This document shows, one piece after another, positions 35,740-47,873 of a stretch of 52,543 nt of DNA. The stretch comes from Isohypsibius dastychi (Eukaryota; Tardigrada; Eutardigrada; Parachela; Isohypsibiidae). The notes beneath the pieces are model-generated. The model made no database searches, was not told the origin of the DNA, and saw only the letters and a list, made by a program, of their open reading frames with translations. The stretch lies in the NCBI GenBank assembly GCA_034696485.1, contig JAQIWT010000028.1, forward strand, positions 1 through 52,543. Direction: 5' to 3'. The translations under genes and the position numbers were made by a program. Positions within the stretch are counted from its first letter, which is position 1. Every line of letters begins with the position of its first letter.

Positions 35740-36456
35740 TCAACAAGATTCTGATTTATCTTGACCAATCGGTCGCACAAGAGATGAGCACTCCGGTGGC
35801 ATGATGGTCGACCGGCTTCGAGTGTATTCAACATCAATGATCTTCTTCTGAAGTCCACGAGTCAATATAGAAACTACAGCCAGAAAAAGCTGTGCTAAAA
35901 AAATGCAAAACTGGACCGCTCTTATAAAAAGGGTAGCGTTGAGATCTTTACTGTTGAACATCGCATTTTGGACCACCAAGTGTAAATAAACACAGAATGA
36001 CGCCAAAATCCCCGCCATCAAGGCACTTGTAAAGTTCAGTCCAAAGAATACCCGGAATATGACATGTGAATAATCCGACGAAGCAGACTGCTGCTCTCCA
36101 TCATTTGTTTTCTTCAACAAAATCCCCGAAGCGCCGGTAACTATAAACAGGAGGCCACTCCAGATTCCCGCGCCGACCAAACTTAAGGCATCTTCTTTGT
36201 AGCTTCCAACCGCTAACCCTTTAACCAAATTAAGATCCTATCACAATCGAATATTCTGATGAAAAGACTTACCGAAAATTTCGACGACTATGAGTACTGT
36301 CCCAAGGACGCACTGAGAAACAGCTAGTTTCATTCCGTGTCGGGAACGTCGGTTGGGGTCAAATGGTCGAAGACAAGCTGGCTTCCAAGTGCCTCGTCTT
36401 GCTGTTCCGCTGTTCATCATTCTTAAACCAAGCTTGGTTGAACTTTTGACAAGCAT
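35740..36456 (-). CDS. Four-transmembrane MS4A/CD20-like protein
   Basis: Two exons (36273-36456 and 35740-36218) give 220 aa. A basic cytosolic N-terminus is followed by four hydrophobic segments: AVSQCVLGTVLIVVEIFG, LVGAGIWSGLLFIVTGASGI, FGLNFTSALMAGILASFCVY and FCIFLAQLFLAVVSIL. The second segment pattern (GAGIW-GLLFIVTGASGILLKK) resembles MS4A/CD20-like tetraspans, which modulate membrane signalling and calcium. It lacks the CCG motif of true tetraspanins. The cytosolic tail ends SSLVRPIGQDKSESC. Family assignment is tentative; the membrane topology is clear. Confidence 0.7.
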
Positions 36457-37308
36457 AGAATATCACGTTTCAGAAGTGCAGCTCGATAGAAAAATTCAAG
36501 ACTGAACTGACTGAAGGAAAAGCTTGTGATGAAAGATGAGGGAATCATGGGAATTCCAGCGGAGATGTTACATGTGCAGACGCAGTACACAGGCTGTGTT
36601 TATTTTAGTTAGGGGCGCTGTAAAGTTATTTGTGTTGTAGTCGATCGGTGGGATTCACATATGCCGAGCTGAGATGAGTCTTGTAATTGCTCATCAATCA
36701 TAGTTTTACGCGATTAGCTGATTGACATAATAACGGATCTTTGCACCAATTAGAAAATATGTCGCGACGGAGTGTACATACGTAGGGAACAAACTGCGTG
36801 AGCTTTATTGGACGTAATACATTGAACGTTTAGGCATCCCTTGATCGACATCGATTCTTTCAGAGAAATTTAAACGCAGATACTGTCCAGAATACACCTT
36901 TGTTCTAGGTTGCTGGATTGCAAGTAGAGATATTATCACTTCTGGACTTGCTACAAAAGTAGTCAGAACTGTAAATGGAATACCGTACTACGCGAATCAA
37001 AAGCCCGGCCTATTATTCTTTCAAATCAACTTTATAAAATGCCTTGTGAAAAAACAGTGCGTTTTTCAAAGGATCACTGTGATCCATTTGACCTTCTGTT
37101 GTGGGGAAGAGAGTGTCAAATTACGGAGGTCATCATGTCGGGCTGTACTGTAGGTAGTAAAAGGTAACAATTCGAAGGTCCTTACCGGGTATCATATGAA
37201 AACAAGAAGTTGCGAATAAAGTGCAGGTTCCACAGCATTTACAAATCACAACTTTTACAGTCATATTGTTGTGGCTCAACAAGCATGCTATTATCTGAGC
37301 CCAGCCTG
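36457..37308. other. Intergenic region, MS4A-like / EF-hand-WD40
   Basis: A same-strand gap of 852 bp with no recognisable exon, repeat or RNA gene. It must contain the MS4A-like promoter and the 3' UTR of the WD40 gene. Confidence 0.5.
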
Positions 37309-40300
37309 TTACTTCATAGGGTCTTTTTTACTAGACAAAAAATGACTGCGAAAGGTCCCATATGCACTACAAAGCGGTATTTTCGGTGTCCTCCTACTTT
37401 CATAAATCACTTCGTCCATAGCGAACGGGTTCGCGAATTCGTCGGTTATCTCGACAAACAACTTGTTTTTCTTGGTCTCCCGCTTATGCCTTTTGACAGT
37501 TTCCAGATCAACTAAACAGTCTTCGGTGCTTGGTTCCTCGACTAAGACGGACGCTTCTGTGACCAACTGTTCTTCGGCCTTCTGTTCGGGAATGTCATGT
37601 TCAGAACGGTGTAAGATCTGCTGAGGTTGTTCAACATCAAATCTTTTTCGTTTCATGCGTGGAACTTCAGGTAACTTCCGTGGAATTCCTGTCTCAGTAA
37701 ACAGACTGATCTTCGCGTAATCCTTCGCGTCGACCTCGTTCTTGGAAATCTTCTCAGTTTTAAACAAATCACCGGCATCCGATTGCTCCGAAAGATGCGG
37801 GCTCTTGAGGGAATCATACTTTTTTGTCAACACAGCGTTCAGCTTGCGAACTACTGCTATCAATCTCGTGTTTCTCGCCGTCACTGGAATATTTGTACTG
37901 AGATGCGAAGACTGGACTGCTGAGCTAGAATCGCCACACTTGTGAGCTTTCCCAGGATGTGATGTGTCATGTTTATGTGGGTTGTCAAAACTTTCATCCA
38001 GTGTCTGTTTGCGGCGATCATCTTCCTCTATCAAAAAGCGAAGCAGCCCTTCATTAGCCGGTTGCATCAGGTATCTCGCCAACAAAGGGTGAAATGGCTC
38101 TCCAAGATTACGAAGAGCCATCTCAACGTGCTCTTTGTCTATTCTCTGACCCATTTCCTTTTTCGTCAGAGCTTTCATTTTTTCCTGATAACGTTTATTC
38201 TCGTACCCGTCGCTAAGAATGGAATCCCGTAGTTTCTTCTCTTCTTTCTTTATGGCTGCCATCATTTCACGGAGCGTGTCACCATACAATAACCCTTCAC
38301 TTTGTAGTTTGACATACTTCATTTTCAGCCAATTCGGCAACCGTTTCATCCACTCTGACTGGATTTTCTCGATGCTGTATTCGTAGATACAAGGTGGGAG
38401 TAACTTTTCAACACCTTGGTAAACGGTCATTGGTTTTTCTTTGATATTCGAATACACACTGATGTCTCCGTAGACGTGCCTGTGGGCGGAGCTCATATTT
38501 GACCAATGTTATGAACAATCACGTGAATAACTCACGTGATGGGCGACTTGAATCCAAAATACAAGAATTTTTTGTCGTCCGGGACCGGATCTTGATGACT
38601 GCGTACGTTGAATTCAAATTTAAACAGGTTCAGATCTTCATCGGGCAGATCGATTCCCGTGGAGCTGGGAGTGTCACGAGCAGGAATCGCGTCCACTTTT
38701 CTATTTTTAACTACATCCAGGGTCATTCTTGAGCCATGCGTGATGTCTGGCGGGACTACCGCTCGTGGTTTTGTGAGCAGATTCTCGTCACTCGCTACAT
38801 CTTTGATGGAGTAACTACTTGTAGCGTTTTGGGCACCCTGCTCTTCACGGCTTTGTGGATGGAAAATGTCCTGACTGGTATCGATATAAAGCGCATCCTT
38901 CTGGCCAAGTGATCCAACATACAATCCGGCAAAAGTGAAGAGTCTGACGGAACAATCTTCTGACGCCGTCACGATTATCTTTGAAAACAAAATTTTGGCT
39001 GAGCGGAGAAATCGTGTTTAAGACAGTGTTTTACCTGACGTCTGGTCACGACCTCCAAAGACGAAATGGTCTTGGAATGAGCTCGGAAGCTGTTCAACAT
39101 CGTGGGCCATTTAAAGAATGGCTTGTGTCTGTGATCTATTTTCACGATAGTGAGTCGGTAAAGAGCGTTCTCTCTGATGGAGACATAGGGTGCGAAGTAG
39201 CGAGGATGTCGAATCATTGGGTACGGGCGTGGGTCGAATTCGTGTTGATGGGCATTCAAAGTCACATTAGCCCAGTCACAAATGAACCAAATTTTCACAT
39301 AACCAGCGCTGTCGGAGGTAAATAATAATTCGTTCTTGTCATCCGTGTACATCTGGGTGACAAAATGGTCTGCTGTATGTCCGCCAAAAAACAGGGCTTT
39401 CAAACCGCCATGCGGTACGACTGTAGACCAGGCACGTACAAATCCATCTATCGAGGCGGCCAGAATTGTAGCAACACTCGCGTCGTTTTGCTCACGCTGG
39501 CTCAGATGTAGTAGACTAGTGACTGCCTCCTTGCTGGGATTGGTCAAAGGTGGAATACTAATGATGTTATCTTGAACTTCATCTCTTATATTCTCTCGCT
39601 CACCAAGACTAAGATTGTTCTTTACGCCATGGTAGGGACTGGCCTGTTCTTGCAAATGAAGAACTTCTTCTAGTTCGCCGCTGTCTTGTCGGAACACGCT
39701 GGGATGATCAAGAGTTTTCTGAGAAGCCGTTTTGTTTCTCGCCGATGTGTTGAGAGCAATCAACGATCCGTCTGTGTGCAGGTAACATTTTGGAATCCCA
39801 GAAAACAAATCCCACAAGATTATTTCGCCGTCAAAACTCGCGGAGATCAAAAGTGATTTATCATCGACGAGACAGGGATCCAGCTCATTAGAGGTTGATT
39901 CAGACGTTGTATCATCACCGTTGTCAGAGATAACCTTCGTCACGCTGCCTGACTGTTGCGAAGACGAACTGGCTAGGTCAGGTGTATCGTTCTCGACTGG
40001 ATTAGGGTAGATGACTTCCACTGCAACAATGTCTGAACGGTGGATTACTGGCCAGTGATATTCCGTAGGCTCGATATCGTCTTCGCCACGGGTATCTCTT
40101 GTCATGAATATGTACTTGTCGAATCCTGCTGCGATGACTAGATCTCTGTTTCGATGGTATCTGACAATGTTCACGTCGTGAGTGGCCAATTGAGCAAAGC
40201 TTGATAAGCATGCCCCATTATTGAAGTTCCACATCTTGATTAGGCCATCCTGCAATGTTTGAAAACGTTACCTCTCGTTATTCGATAAAAATTTAGTTGC

Positions 40301-43211
40301 GGTGTTTGTGACATCACTGTGAGCTGGAAGACTCATGCTTCTGAAAATAATCGCTCAGCTATTACCTCACCAACAGTAACCAGTCGTCGCTTGTTTGCAT
40401 CGAAAACCATGTTCTTGATGGCCACCGGAATTTTCCCGCCAGCATGTTCATGGAAGTGTGCGTTTGTAAACTGGATGATCTTTTCACCGGTCTGAAAGTT
40501 CCACACCATGATCGTCGATTCTTTGCATCCAGAAACAACACAGTCAAACAGATCATTGTAGAGTGCGGCCACCACAGGCTGTTTATGTGTCTGGGAGTGT
40601 GTTCCAGAGTCTTTGTGTTTAACCACAAAATGTCGACGGATGGTGAGAATCTCCCGGCAGCCAAACACCACTTCTTCCGTGCTCTGGTTCAGAATCAGAA
40701 ACGATACAAAACTCCGCTTCACTCCGAGATCTGGGTGCTCGAATTCTTGATGCAGAGCGTGTTCTTTGATGTCAAATACGCGAACAGTTCGCATAGCATC
40801 AACCGTAATTGCGGCGGAAAAATGATTGCTTGCCGTAAGCATGACCTTTTCAATGGACATTCTGTGCTGGGGAAATTTCATTTGTGGTTTGTCCAGAGAG
40901 TCTGGTGCCCAAATACAGAGAACACGATCTCGACCGCATGTGGCTATCAAATGCAGCTTGTGGTTGTAGTCGAAACAATTGAATCCTCCATGACGATTCG
41001 AGATTGTCAGTGTTGGCCGACTTGTTTGGATAGGAATCATTGAGAGAGAATAAACAGGGTCACTACTGCAAGCTATGATCTGTACATCAAAGTAAGTTGC
41101 CTTCACAGCACAATTGAAAACTGTTCACTTACACAATTAATTTCCGAGGTGAATTTCATCCGCAAAATCCATTCATCCGCTGCTGGCGTAGCGGCAATTG
41201 TGAAACATTTGTCACTCCGTTTCAGCAGCGCCCATGCTACAACTCCATTTGGGGGCTGGCTGACTCCAAGTGCGGACCAAAAGCCGTCATAAAACAAGCT
41301 TTCGAAACGAATACACTGTATGAGGCCTGCCTGGTCCGCGAACAACAGCAGGCTCGCGTCTTCGCGGAAAACGTAATCCAAACACAGTGGCGGATTCGGC
41401 AACCCGAAGACGACGCAGAAAACAGTGAGCACGTGACCGTTCGTGTGGTAGAACTTCAAGAAACCAGTGCTGAATGCTGAAAATATGCAAGCTGAACTGC
41501 GCGGAATCGGAACCAGATCAGAACACACCTACAACAAGATCTCGTGTCTCCGGCAAGCAAATCATATCACAGACTCTCTCGAAACATGCCGCTGATTTGT
41601 AAGCTGCGATGAGCGGGTAATCGACGCCAGATTGGATGAAATCAATAGACCAGCATTTCACAAGACCGTCCAGTGTTACGGAATAGTACTGTCCGGCAGA
41701 CCAATCTATAAGATCGGTTGAAGAGGCCGTGATATGGGAGCAGAAGACCATGCATTTAATATCGTGTTCAGCCGTCGCTCTTATTCGCGGCTTTGTGTCG
41801 AAATAAACATCTCTGCTGAGCTGGTTCATAATATCTCGTTCTTGATACTCTCGTAGTGTGTACTCCAAGAACTCGTCCCAATCTGGAAAAAAATAATTTC
41901 TTAATTGGATTCGTTCATCCAAAATATTTTTGCAGTTGTGACCCTTTTCACTCTAGAACGAAAATGGACCGCGCTCCGAGCTACGTGGCAGGATAATGTG
42001 CAAGGTGACCAAAAATGTTGGAACATCATCATAGACAGTAGAAAGACACGAAACGGGGACAATTTTTAGTAATGGTTTTGGATTACTGGTACGATATTCG
42101 GACAGACCTACGTTTCCGTCACAGTTGGCATCCACCTGAAAAAGATCTGTGAGTGTGACAGACTATGTACATTACCGTGAGCGGCTCAGCTTGCCTTCAT
42201 GAAGATGAGCTCGATTTCTCGTTCGCTCATGCTATCCCCACTTATTCTCCGCATTGCGATTTTGAATTCATCGATATCCAGGCCAGGTTCATCATCCATG
42301 TCAGATTCTTCAAAAATAATCCGGAGTTTCCGCAGGCGTTCTTTTGCTGAAAACACAACGGCGTCCTCGGACTCAGTTTGCCCCACTGTTCCGCCATCTT
42401 GTGCATTTTCACTATGGATTTCTGACTCTGATTTTTCGGACAACAGTTTGGCAAGCGACTGTCTTCCGCTGGTCATCTCTTCAACTTTTATGGGCTGTGC
42501 ACTTTCGTCTCTGCGTACTTGGCTTTCTTCATCCAGAACCGAAGAGCTACTGTCATCGACCAAATCGAGCTCAGCCGAAGACGGACTTTCGATGTCTTCA
42601 ATACTGTGTTTTAGGTCTGCCAACGCTTGTCTGTTCATTTTGTAGATTTTGCAGTTTTCCAGGTCTTGATCTGATTTCAGCTCGAGATAGTCATTGAAGG
42701 TTAATCCAAATTTCTTTCGGAGGCTATACAGCAGAAGTCGTTGATCTCTCGAATGGAAAAGAAGACCCAACACCTTTTTAGGCTGGTTGTATTCCAGAAT
42801 CTGTTGAAACAGGATTTCGGGACGTTGGGACGTAATGAGGAGTCGGATCCATTGATAATGATCACGCCTGTTCTCAAACAAATCTCCGCCGAGTGGGTAT
42901 TCTCTGTTGATTTCATGGTTTTTCCACACAGTTTGCAAGTGATGCCAGAACAGTCTCTTTCCATCGTTAAGATTGTGGAGCTTCTCATAGAACGCAGACG
43001 CTCGAAGACGTGTTTGAGCCAGGCTATGGGGTTCTTGCTGGGTCTGGTTATGAACAAGATGATGGTGGTTTGGGTGTTTTTTCAAGAGATTACAAACACG
43101 GTTGTATTTTGTTGGTTCAGCATCTTTCATTTCTCGTAACTTGTGTATAAGAGGGAACATTTTTTCTGGCAATATTACAACAAAGGAGGGTATGCAAACG
43201 ATGTGAGACAC
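37309..43211 (-). CDS. Large EF-hand / WD40-repeat protein (WDR49/WDR64/WDY-like)
   Basis: Eight exons (42195-43211, 42108-42135, 41529-41882, 41133-41476, 40366-41100, 39035-40249, 38536-38978, 37309-38491) join in phase to 1772 aa. The N-terminal helical region (about residues 1-260) leads to an EF-hand pair; the second loop, DANCDGNVDWDE, has all canonical ligands. WD40 units follow: HLIATCGRDRVLCIWAPDS, DCVVSGCKESTIMVWNF, KRRLVTVGEDGLIKMWNF, LLISASFDGEIILWDLFSG, LFTSDSAGYVKIWFI, ITVTASEDCSVRLFTFAG-like. A basic C-terminal extension of about 390 residues follows the last unit through a 44-bp intron. The intron after 42195 begins GC. The EF-hand plus WD40 layout is that of WDR49/64/EFCAB8 and fly WDY, found in cilia and testis. 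Exons upstream of 43211 are possible. Confidence 0.85.
42136..42194 (-). other. GC-AG intron in the EF-hand/WD40 gene
   Basis: The exon ends ATC TTC ATG AAG and the intron starts gcaagc; the next exon starts GTG GAT GCC after TTTTTCAG. The join gives F-M-K-V-D-A-N-C-D-G-N, a standard EF-hand entry. No GT donor keeps this frame. The intron is 59 bp. Confidence 0.8.
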
Positions 43212-43928
43212 GGAGCCAAAGGCCCCAGGTTCTATTTACTCTGTTAGCGATGTCAACAGTCATCAAGGTTGTTTAGCAAACTACCAGTTCGAATTGAAGG
43301 CTCTTTCGATTTCGAAAACGACGAAAGATTTTTATAAACAGTATGCTCTTTCATCCGTCACGTAAATCACAGTTATTTTCATCCGACAGGTATTAATGTC
43401 ATCTTCACGCATCTGATCTTTGTTGGAAAGCGCAAAAACGACGTTGACATAGCTCTTGATTTTGGTGTCAATCTTGCAACAATACTCAAATTAGCCTTCC
43501 TCTTTTCGTTGGAGCAAAAATCACTTCAATTTTAGACCCTCTCCCGATCGCATATTGACAATTCAAAACATTTCTTGGATTCGGATTATTCTAGACAGCG
43601 TAGTGGGTACTGTTTCTGGAGTCGACCAGAAAAAGAGCTGTTATGGTATACGGTCCAGCGCTTCCCGCTTCTGTGTTGGTTCTCTCTATTAAATCTCCAC
43701 AGGATGCTTGCAGTATACCTCCAACATTTTGTTAGGATACCGACAGATATTCGCTACCCGACTGATTATAAAGATCACACGTGGTGTAGAAGTTTTATAC
43801 AGTATTCAGCCACCGCATACGACAACCCAGTGAGGGCTAAGACATACCGTTAAAAGCGATATTAGGAATGAAATTAATCCTCTTCCACTGCAGTCAGTCA
43901 AGAGAAATCATAGATATGGCACCTGCAC
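43212..43928. other. Intergenic region before the receptor array
   Basis: A same-strand gap between the WD40 gene start and the receptor A stop. A 92-codon plus-strand frame (43575-43853) is Trp/Tyr-rich but has no family features. No kinase-homology or guanylate-cyclase exon for receptor A was found here on the minus strand. Confidence 0.45.
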
Positions 43929-46697
43929 TCAAGCGCGCGTATGAACCGCGAAAGACGCATTCCCGTCTGTATCGCTAGCGGTATGTTCGACCGCCAGCAT
44001 TCCGATCAGTTTTTCTTCTCGAATTCGCCACCAGCTAAAGTAAGTTTTCTTTGCTTTCATCCCACTACAATATTGCATTCGATTTAAAATGGCATCAGTC
44101 AGGTTTTAATTCCCGAAGGTTACCTAATGGCCACCGCACCAATCAAGAAAAGTACCAGCACTCCAGTTGCAGCACCTCCTGCCGTACTAACGACTGATAT
44201 GTTTGCTAAAACCAAAAAGGAGGATTTGGTAAGAAACGCGGAGACATGTATGAGGGAGACACTTACAGTTGACAAGACAGATGACATTCGTACCAAGGTA
44301 TCCACATTTTGGCTCGTTTGGAGGTGGCCAGTTTTTATTAGGCCAATCAAGTACAGGCAGTGAAATGTTAATGGAATCATCGACTGTTTTGTGAACGTGA
44401 ACCTAAGCAAATTCTTCATAGATGGCACTCCAGACAAGCTCTGCTCACCTACATATCTTTTGCCATCTCGGTCAAAACATGAGACGAAAGTGTCGACACG
44501 TCGCTCTCCAAACTTGTTGATGTATATAGGGAAGGCCTTTGTATCGAAATAGCGGCCGAGTAGTTCTGTCGCAATAGCTGTGCCGGTTGGATTCTGTGCA
44601 ACAGTCTGCTTCTTCCTGGCGTCTTGGATAGCCTGGATGAGAAACAATAAATTTTCACTCATCTGGCAACAAGTCCACATCTCAGCTGCCCACCTCAGCT
44701 AGAGCGAACACTCCGGCGTAAGATGAAGCAATTACCAAATACTGCAACATCAAAACTGATCTTCAGACAACTGGGCTGTTCTTTGCCACAGCTTGTCGTT
44801 CCTACCCTTCCATCAGCTGGATAAGAAATATTGAATTGTTCCAAGGAGCGTCGCCGCATTTCCACTGCCAGCGGCAATTTCTCATAATAGTCTTGACTAT
44901 TCTGATTTGGGTGAAAAAATAGCACAGAGCGAAAAGCTTTTTTGGCGATCTGGAATACACAGGTCATCACATATGTATGAAAGACCTCAACATTTTATTG
45001 CACCTCGTCATTTCCATCTTCAAACTGCCAGTCATTTTTTCCGTAGAGTATCGGGATGTTTGCATTTGGTTCAAATGCCATGTAAACCTGTGTGTAGATG
45101 AGTTGTATTTTTCAAACTGTTCTCCCAGCGCCATGTTGCCTCTGAAGTAAGGTGTAATGACACTACTCACGTGTTCCCCATTCGTCATGTTGTTTGCATG
45201 TGCAGCGATCTATGTTAACAATAAGTTACACCTTCCGGTAGCAAGAAACGAATGGTTGATACGAACCATCAAGTTACGGAACTTTTCTCCTCTTCCGAAA
45301 AAGCACAATACTGAAAATGACCAGATAAAAGTTCCAGTTATTTCAGGAAACTGCATCAGAGTGACTTGCTTCTGCTTGTCTCTTGAAAATAAGTGAGAAG
45401 TTCTTTGAGCTCTTCTGGCTTTCCCGAAGTAATGGTTCGAGTGTAGTACCGCATCGAAAAGCTTGATGAGTCTGCTTTCAGGAGATTTATAAATGCCAAG
45501 TAGACAGGCACTGCTCCAACATCAGCGACCAACAGCACGGTTCGCCATCCGTACATCTGGAACACCTTTGCATACAGTTCGCAATATGAAAGCAAGGATG
45601 TGGGGGCGGTAGTGATCATCGTTGGGTTCAACAGCCTGTTTTGTGTAAGCCCGATACTGGATACTCTAAAAGTGACACAGTGTGTCTGACGTTGAACCTT
45701 TAATTGACCTTGCACTCACGTGGCCAGAAAGAAGGTATACCAGACTTCAGCCATTCGGCTGATGGCAGCAGATTCCGAACATGCTGAAATCAACCAAATT
45801 TCTAATCACTCTAATAGGCGCTGTGTCGAATTTTATAGTTGCATAACTTTCAGGACAGCCAATACAGGTAACAGCTGGCTTACCCCGCCAGTCTAGAAAA
45901 GATTTTCAGTTAACAGTATGATATCTGTACCCACCTGGAGCAAATAATTAAGTAGCTGGGTATATACCATATCATATGGTCAGACTCGATCGAATAGATT
46001 AGAACAGCATGAAAAATTCTGCCATGCACGCAAACATGTAACTCAATGTAATATCAAATCAATACTTTACAGCATCATGTTTAATTCAAAATGTAAATAC
46101 CATTATGACGATAGTACGTAATCCCTTTCATTTTATGAGCATGCTTCTCCGTAGCGTCATCAGTGTTGCAAGTTAATTGTGAATTAAAGGTGCATCCTAA
46201 CCCTCCTTTTTCAGCAGGATGTACTTTATAGACGTTACATTCTTCACGTGCTATTCAAAGATACGTGACTGAGAAGAAAAAATTCACCGAAAATATAGCA
46301 ATCAGATTTTCCTGTATTTAAATTTTGATGTTATCGGATAACTACTGTTTTTTCCGATCTTACCTGGGTTAACTATTACGGATAGTACTTCAGACGACTG
46401 TCGCCGCTCATGGTAATACCATTTCGCCACCATGTGCTCAGCGTTGTCCATAAAGCTACCACAGTCTGGATATCCTTTTTCATAGTATGCTTTGACTGTG
46501 AATTTCAAGCTCCCATTGTAAATCAAGTTCACGTCTTCCACGGCCAACTGCATAGCAGGCAAAGTGTATCCCAGAGATGACAGGCTAGTTGGTTGGATAA
46601 ATCCGAACGAAGCGATATCCACCTCAAGTACACTAGACGAAGCCAATGCCAGGAGAAAAAACGGATGGCAGGTGCGAAGCATTTTCAACCAGGACAT
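43929..46697 (-). CDS. ANF-type receptor A: ectodomain, one membrane helix, short tail
   Basis: Twelve exons (46364-46697, 45720-45783, 45370-45665, 45267-45310, 45171-45209, 45004-45087, 44806-44949, 44694-44741, 44453-44632, 44267-44402, 44124-44205, 43929-44034) give 518 aa in phase. A signal peptide (MSWLKMLRTCHPFFLLALA) is followed by a periplasmic-binding-protein type I / ANF-receptor ectodomain: FGFIQPTSLSSLGYTLPAM, INPGACSESAAISRMAEVW-like, YGWRTVLLVADVGAVP. The juxtamembrane motif WPPPNEPKCGYLG matches receptor guanylate cyclases. After one helix (TGVLVLFLIGAVAI) the tail is about 36 residues (SWWRIREEKLIGM...), with no kinase-homology or cyclase domain. The layout recalls the clearance receptor NPR-C. 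An upstream ATG at 46742 is possible, but 46697 makes exon 1 the same length as in receptor B. Confidence 0.85.
45311..45369 (-). other. GC-AG intron in receptor A
   Basis: The exon ends AGC AGA A and the intron begins gcaagt; the next exon begins TATTGTGC after TTTTCAG, giving S-R-I-L-C-F-F-G-R-G. The only nearby GT shifts the frame into a stop. The same junction in receptor B uses gtaaat at the aligned position, so the donor dinucleotide differs between paralogues. Confidence 0.8.
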
Positions 46698-46742
46698 TTT
46701 TTCACATTTCGTTCGAACCCGCATGCCATTCATATACTCCAC

Positions 46743-47873
46743 ATGACAAGGGTTAGGCCATTATGAGACGCATTTTGACATTAAGAAAGCAAGACCTGGA
46801 GGCAAAGGTACTCTCTTTAGATTAGCAGTCGTCTCTGATCCTTGTGGAAGCTAAAACCAAGACAGTAACGGGAATTTTGTACAGGAAAAAGTGCTTGTTG
46901 AGGGCGATACGTACATCCTGGCACGCAGGAGGATCACAGCGTGTACCCTTTGAAATGAAATCAGATGGTTTTTCATATCCGCATGGACCTGACGCCGAAG
47001 TTTACGGTATTGTTTTCGGTAACACCATAAGCAGCCTTGAAACCTTTGACGATGCGGTGCAGGCTCAAGGTGGAAGCTAATTACGTGGTGCAATGACACC
47101 AAAAAACATGTGTGTTTTGGCTTATACCCCCCTTGGCTTGTTGTATGCTCTCGCCGCAGACCGACTGAGCGCAATTCTACACGTATAAGTTTGAGGTCAT
47201 TGCATGTCGGACTGTGCATAAAGTCTGTCTGGAAGATCGCAGTTAAACAGGCAGGTGACCTTTTGCGGTTCCCAGTACACGGCTAACCTGACTCCAAGTA
47301 TCATATGTCAGTGATTCGCTAACACTACATTAGAATATTCGAAGTATGACCTGGAGCAAACATAATGACCTGGAAAAAGATCGTACCAACATTCAGATCG
47401 GATATCTTCTTCGGAGACCTACGTCGCAACTGCTTTGATTAAATAAGCTTTTATCTACTACTGCGTCGATCTTCAGGAATGTCTGCTGAGCCGAACCTCA
47501 GCCTGTAAAATGAATTTATGCGTGAAGCTCTTTCTAGTCATAACGTCTGAGACAGAAGAATGCACCTTCAAATATGTTGTTTAATTAGAGAACATCAGAG
47601 GTGGTATTTCATTCACACTGGTTCAATATTTGACAGACATTCCTTGGAAGATTATGATGAATGAGTCTGCTTTTACAGGGAAGGTTGGTTCACCGCATAC
47701 CCAGAATGCATTCGCCCACGTAATCGTTGGTCCTATGGGTTTTGATGCACGTGTCGAATGGGAGAAAACTCTTACGCGAATAAACTGCAGTCCATCTTCC
47801 ACCACTCAATAGTTACTCTCTTCGATACCAATTTAAACCTAGAAACAAATTTGATTCTGCCTCATGGTGACGA
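46743..47873. other. Region between receptors A and B
   Basis: No exon with receptor similarity and no transposon was recognised. A 60-codon minus-strand frame at 47623-47805 has no homologous partner in receptor A. At 47850, TTGTTTCTAG could be a 3' splice site giving receptor B an alternative short tail (SLNWYRRE, then stop) joined at a GTAAAT donor near the annotated stop. Confidence 0.4.

Noticed and set aside
40444-41043. 199-codon plus-strand frame inside the WD40 gene
   Set aside because: Antisense to a WD40 exon whose minus-strand translation shows repeated W-N-F/W-A-P units; a shadow.
43575-43853. 92-codon plus-strand frame with many Trp/Tyr residues
   Set aside because: No splice partners, no similarity recognised and no neighbours to support it.
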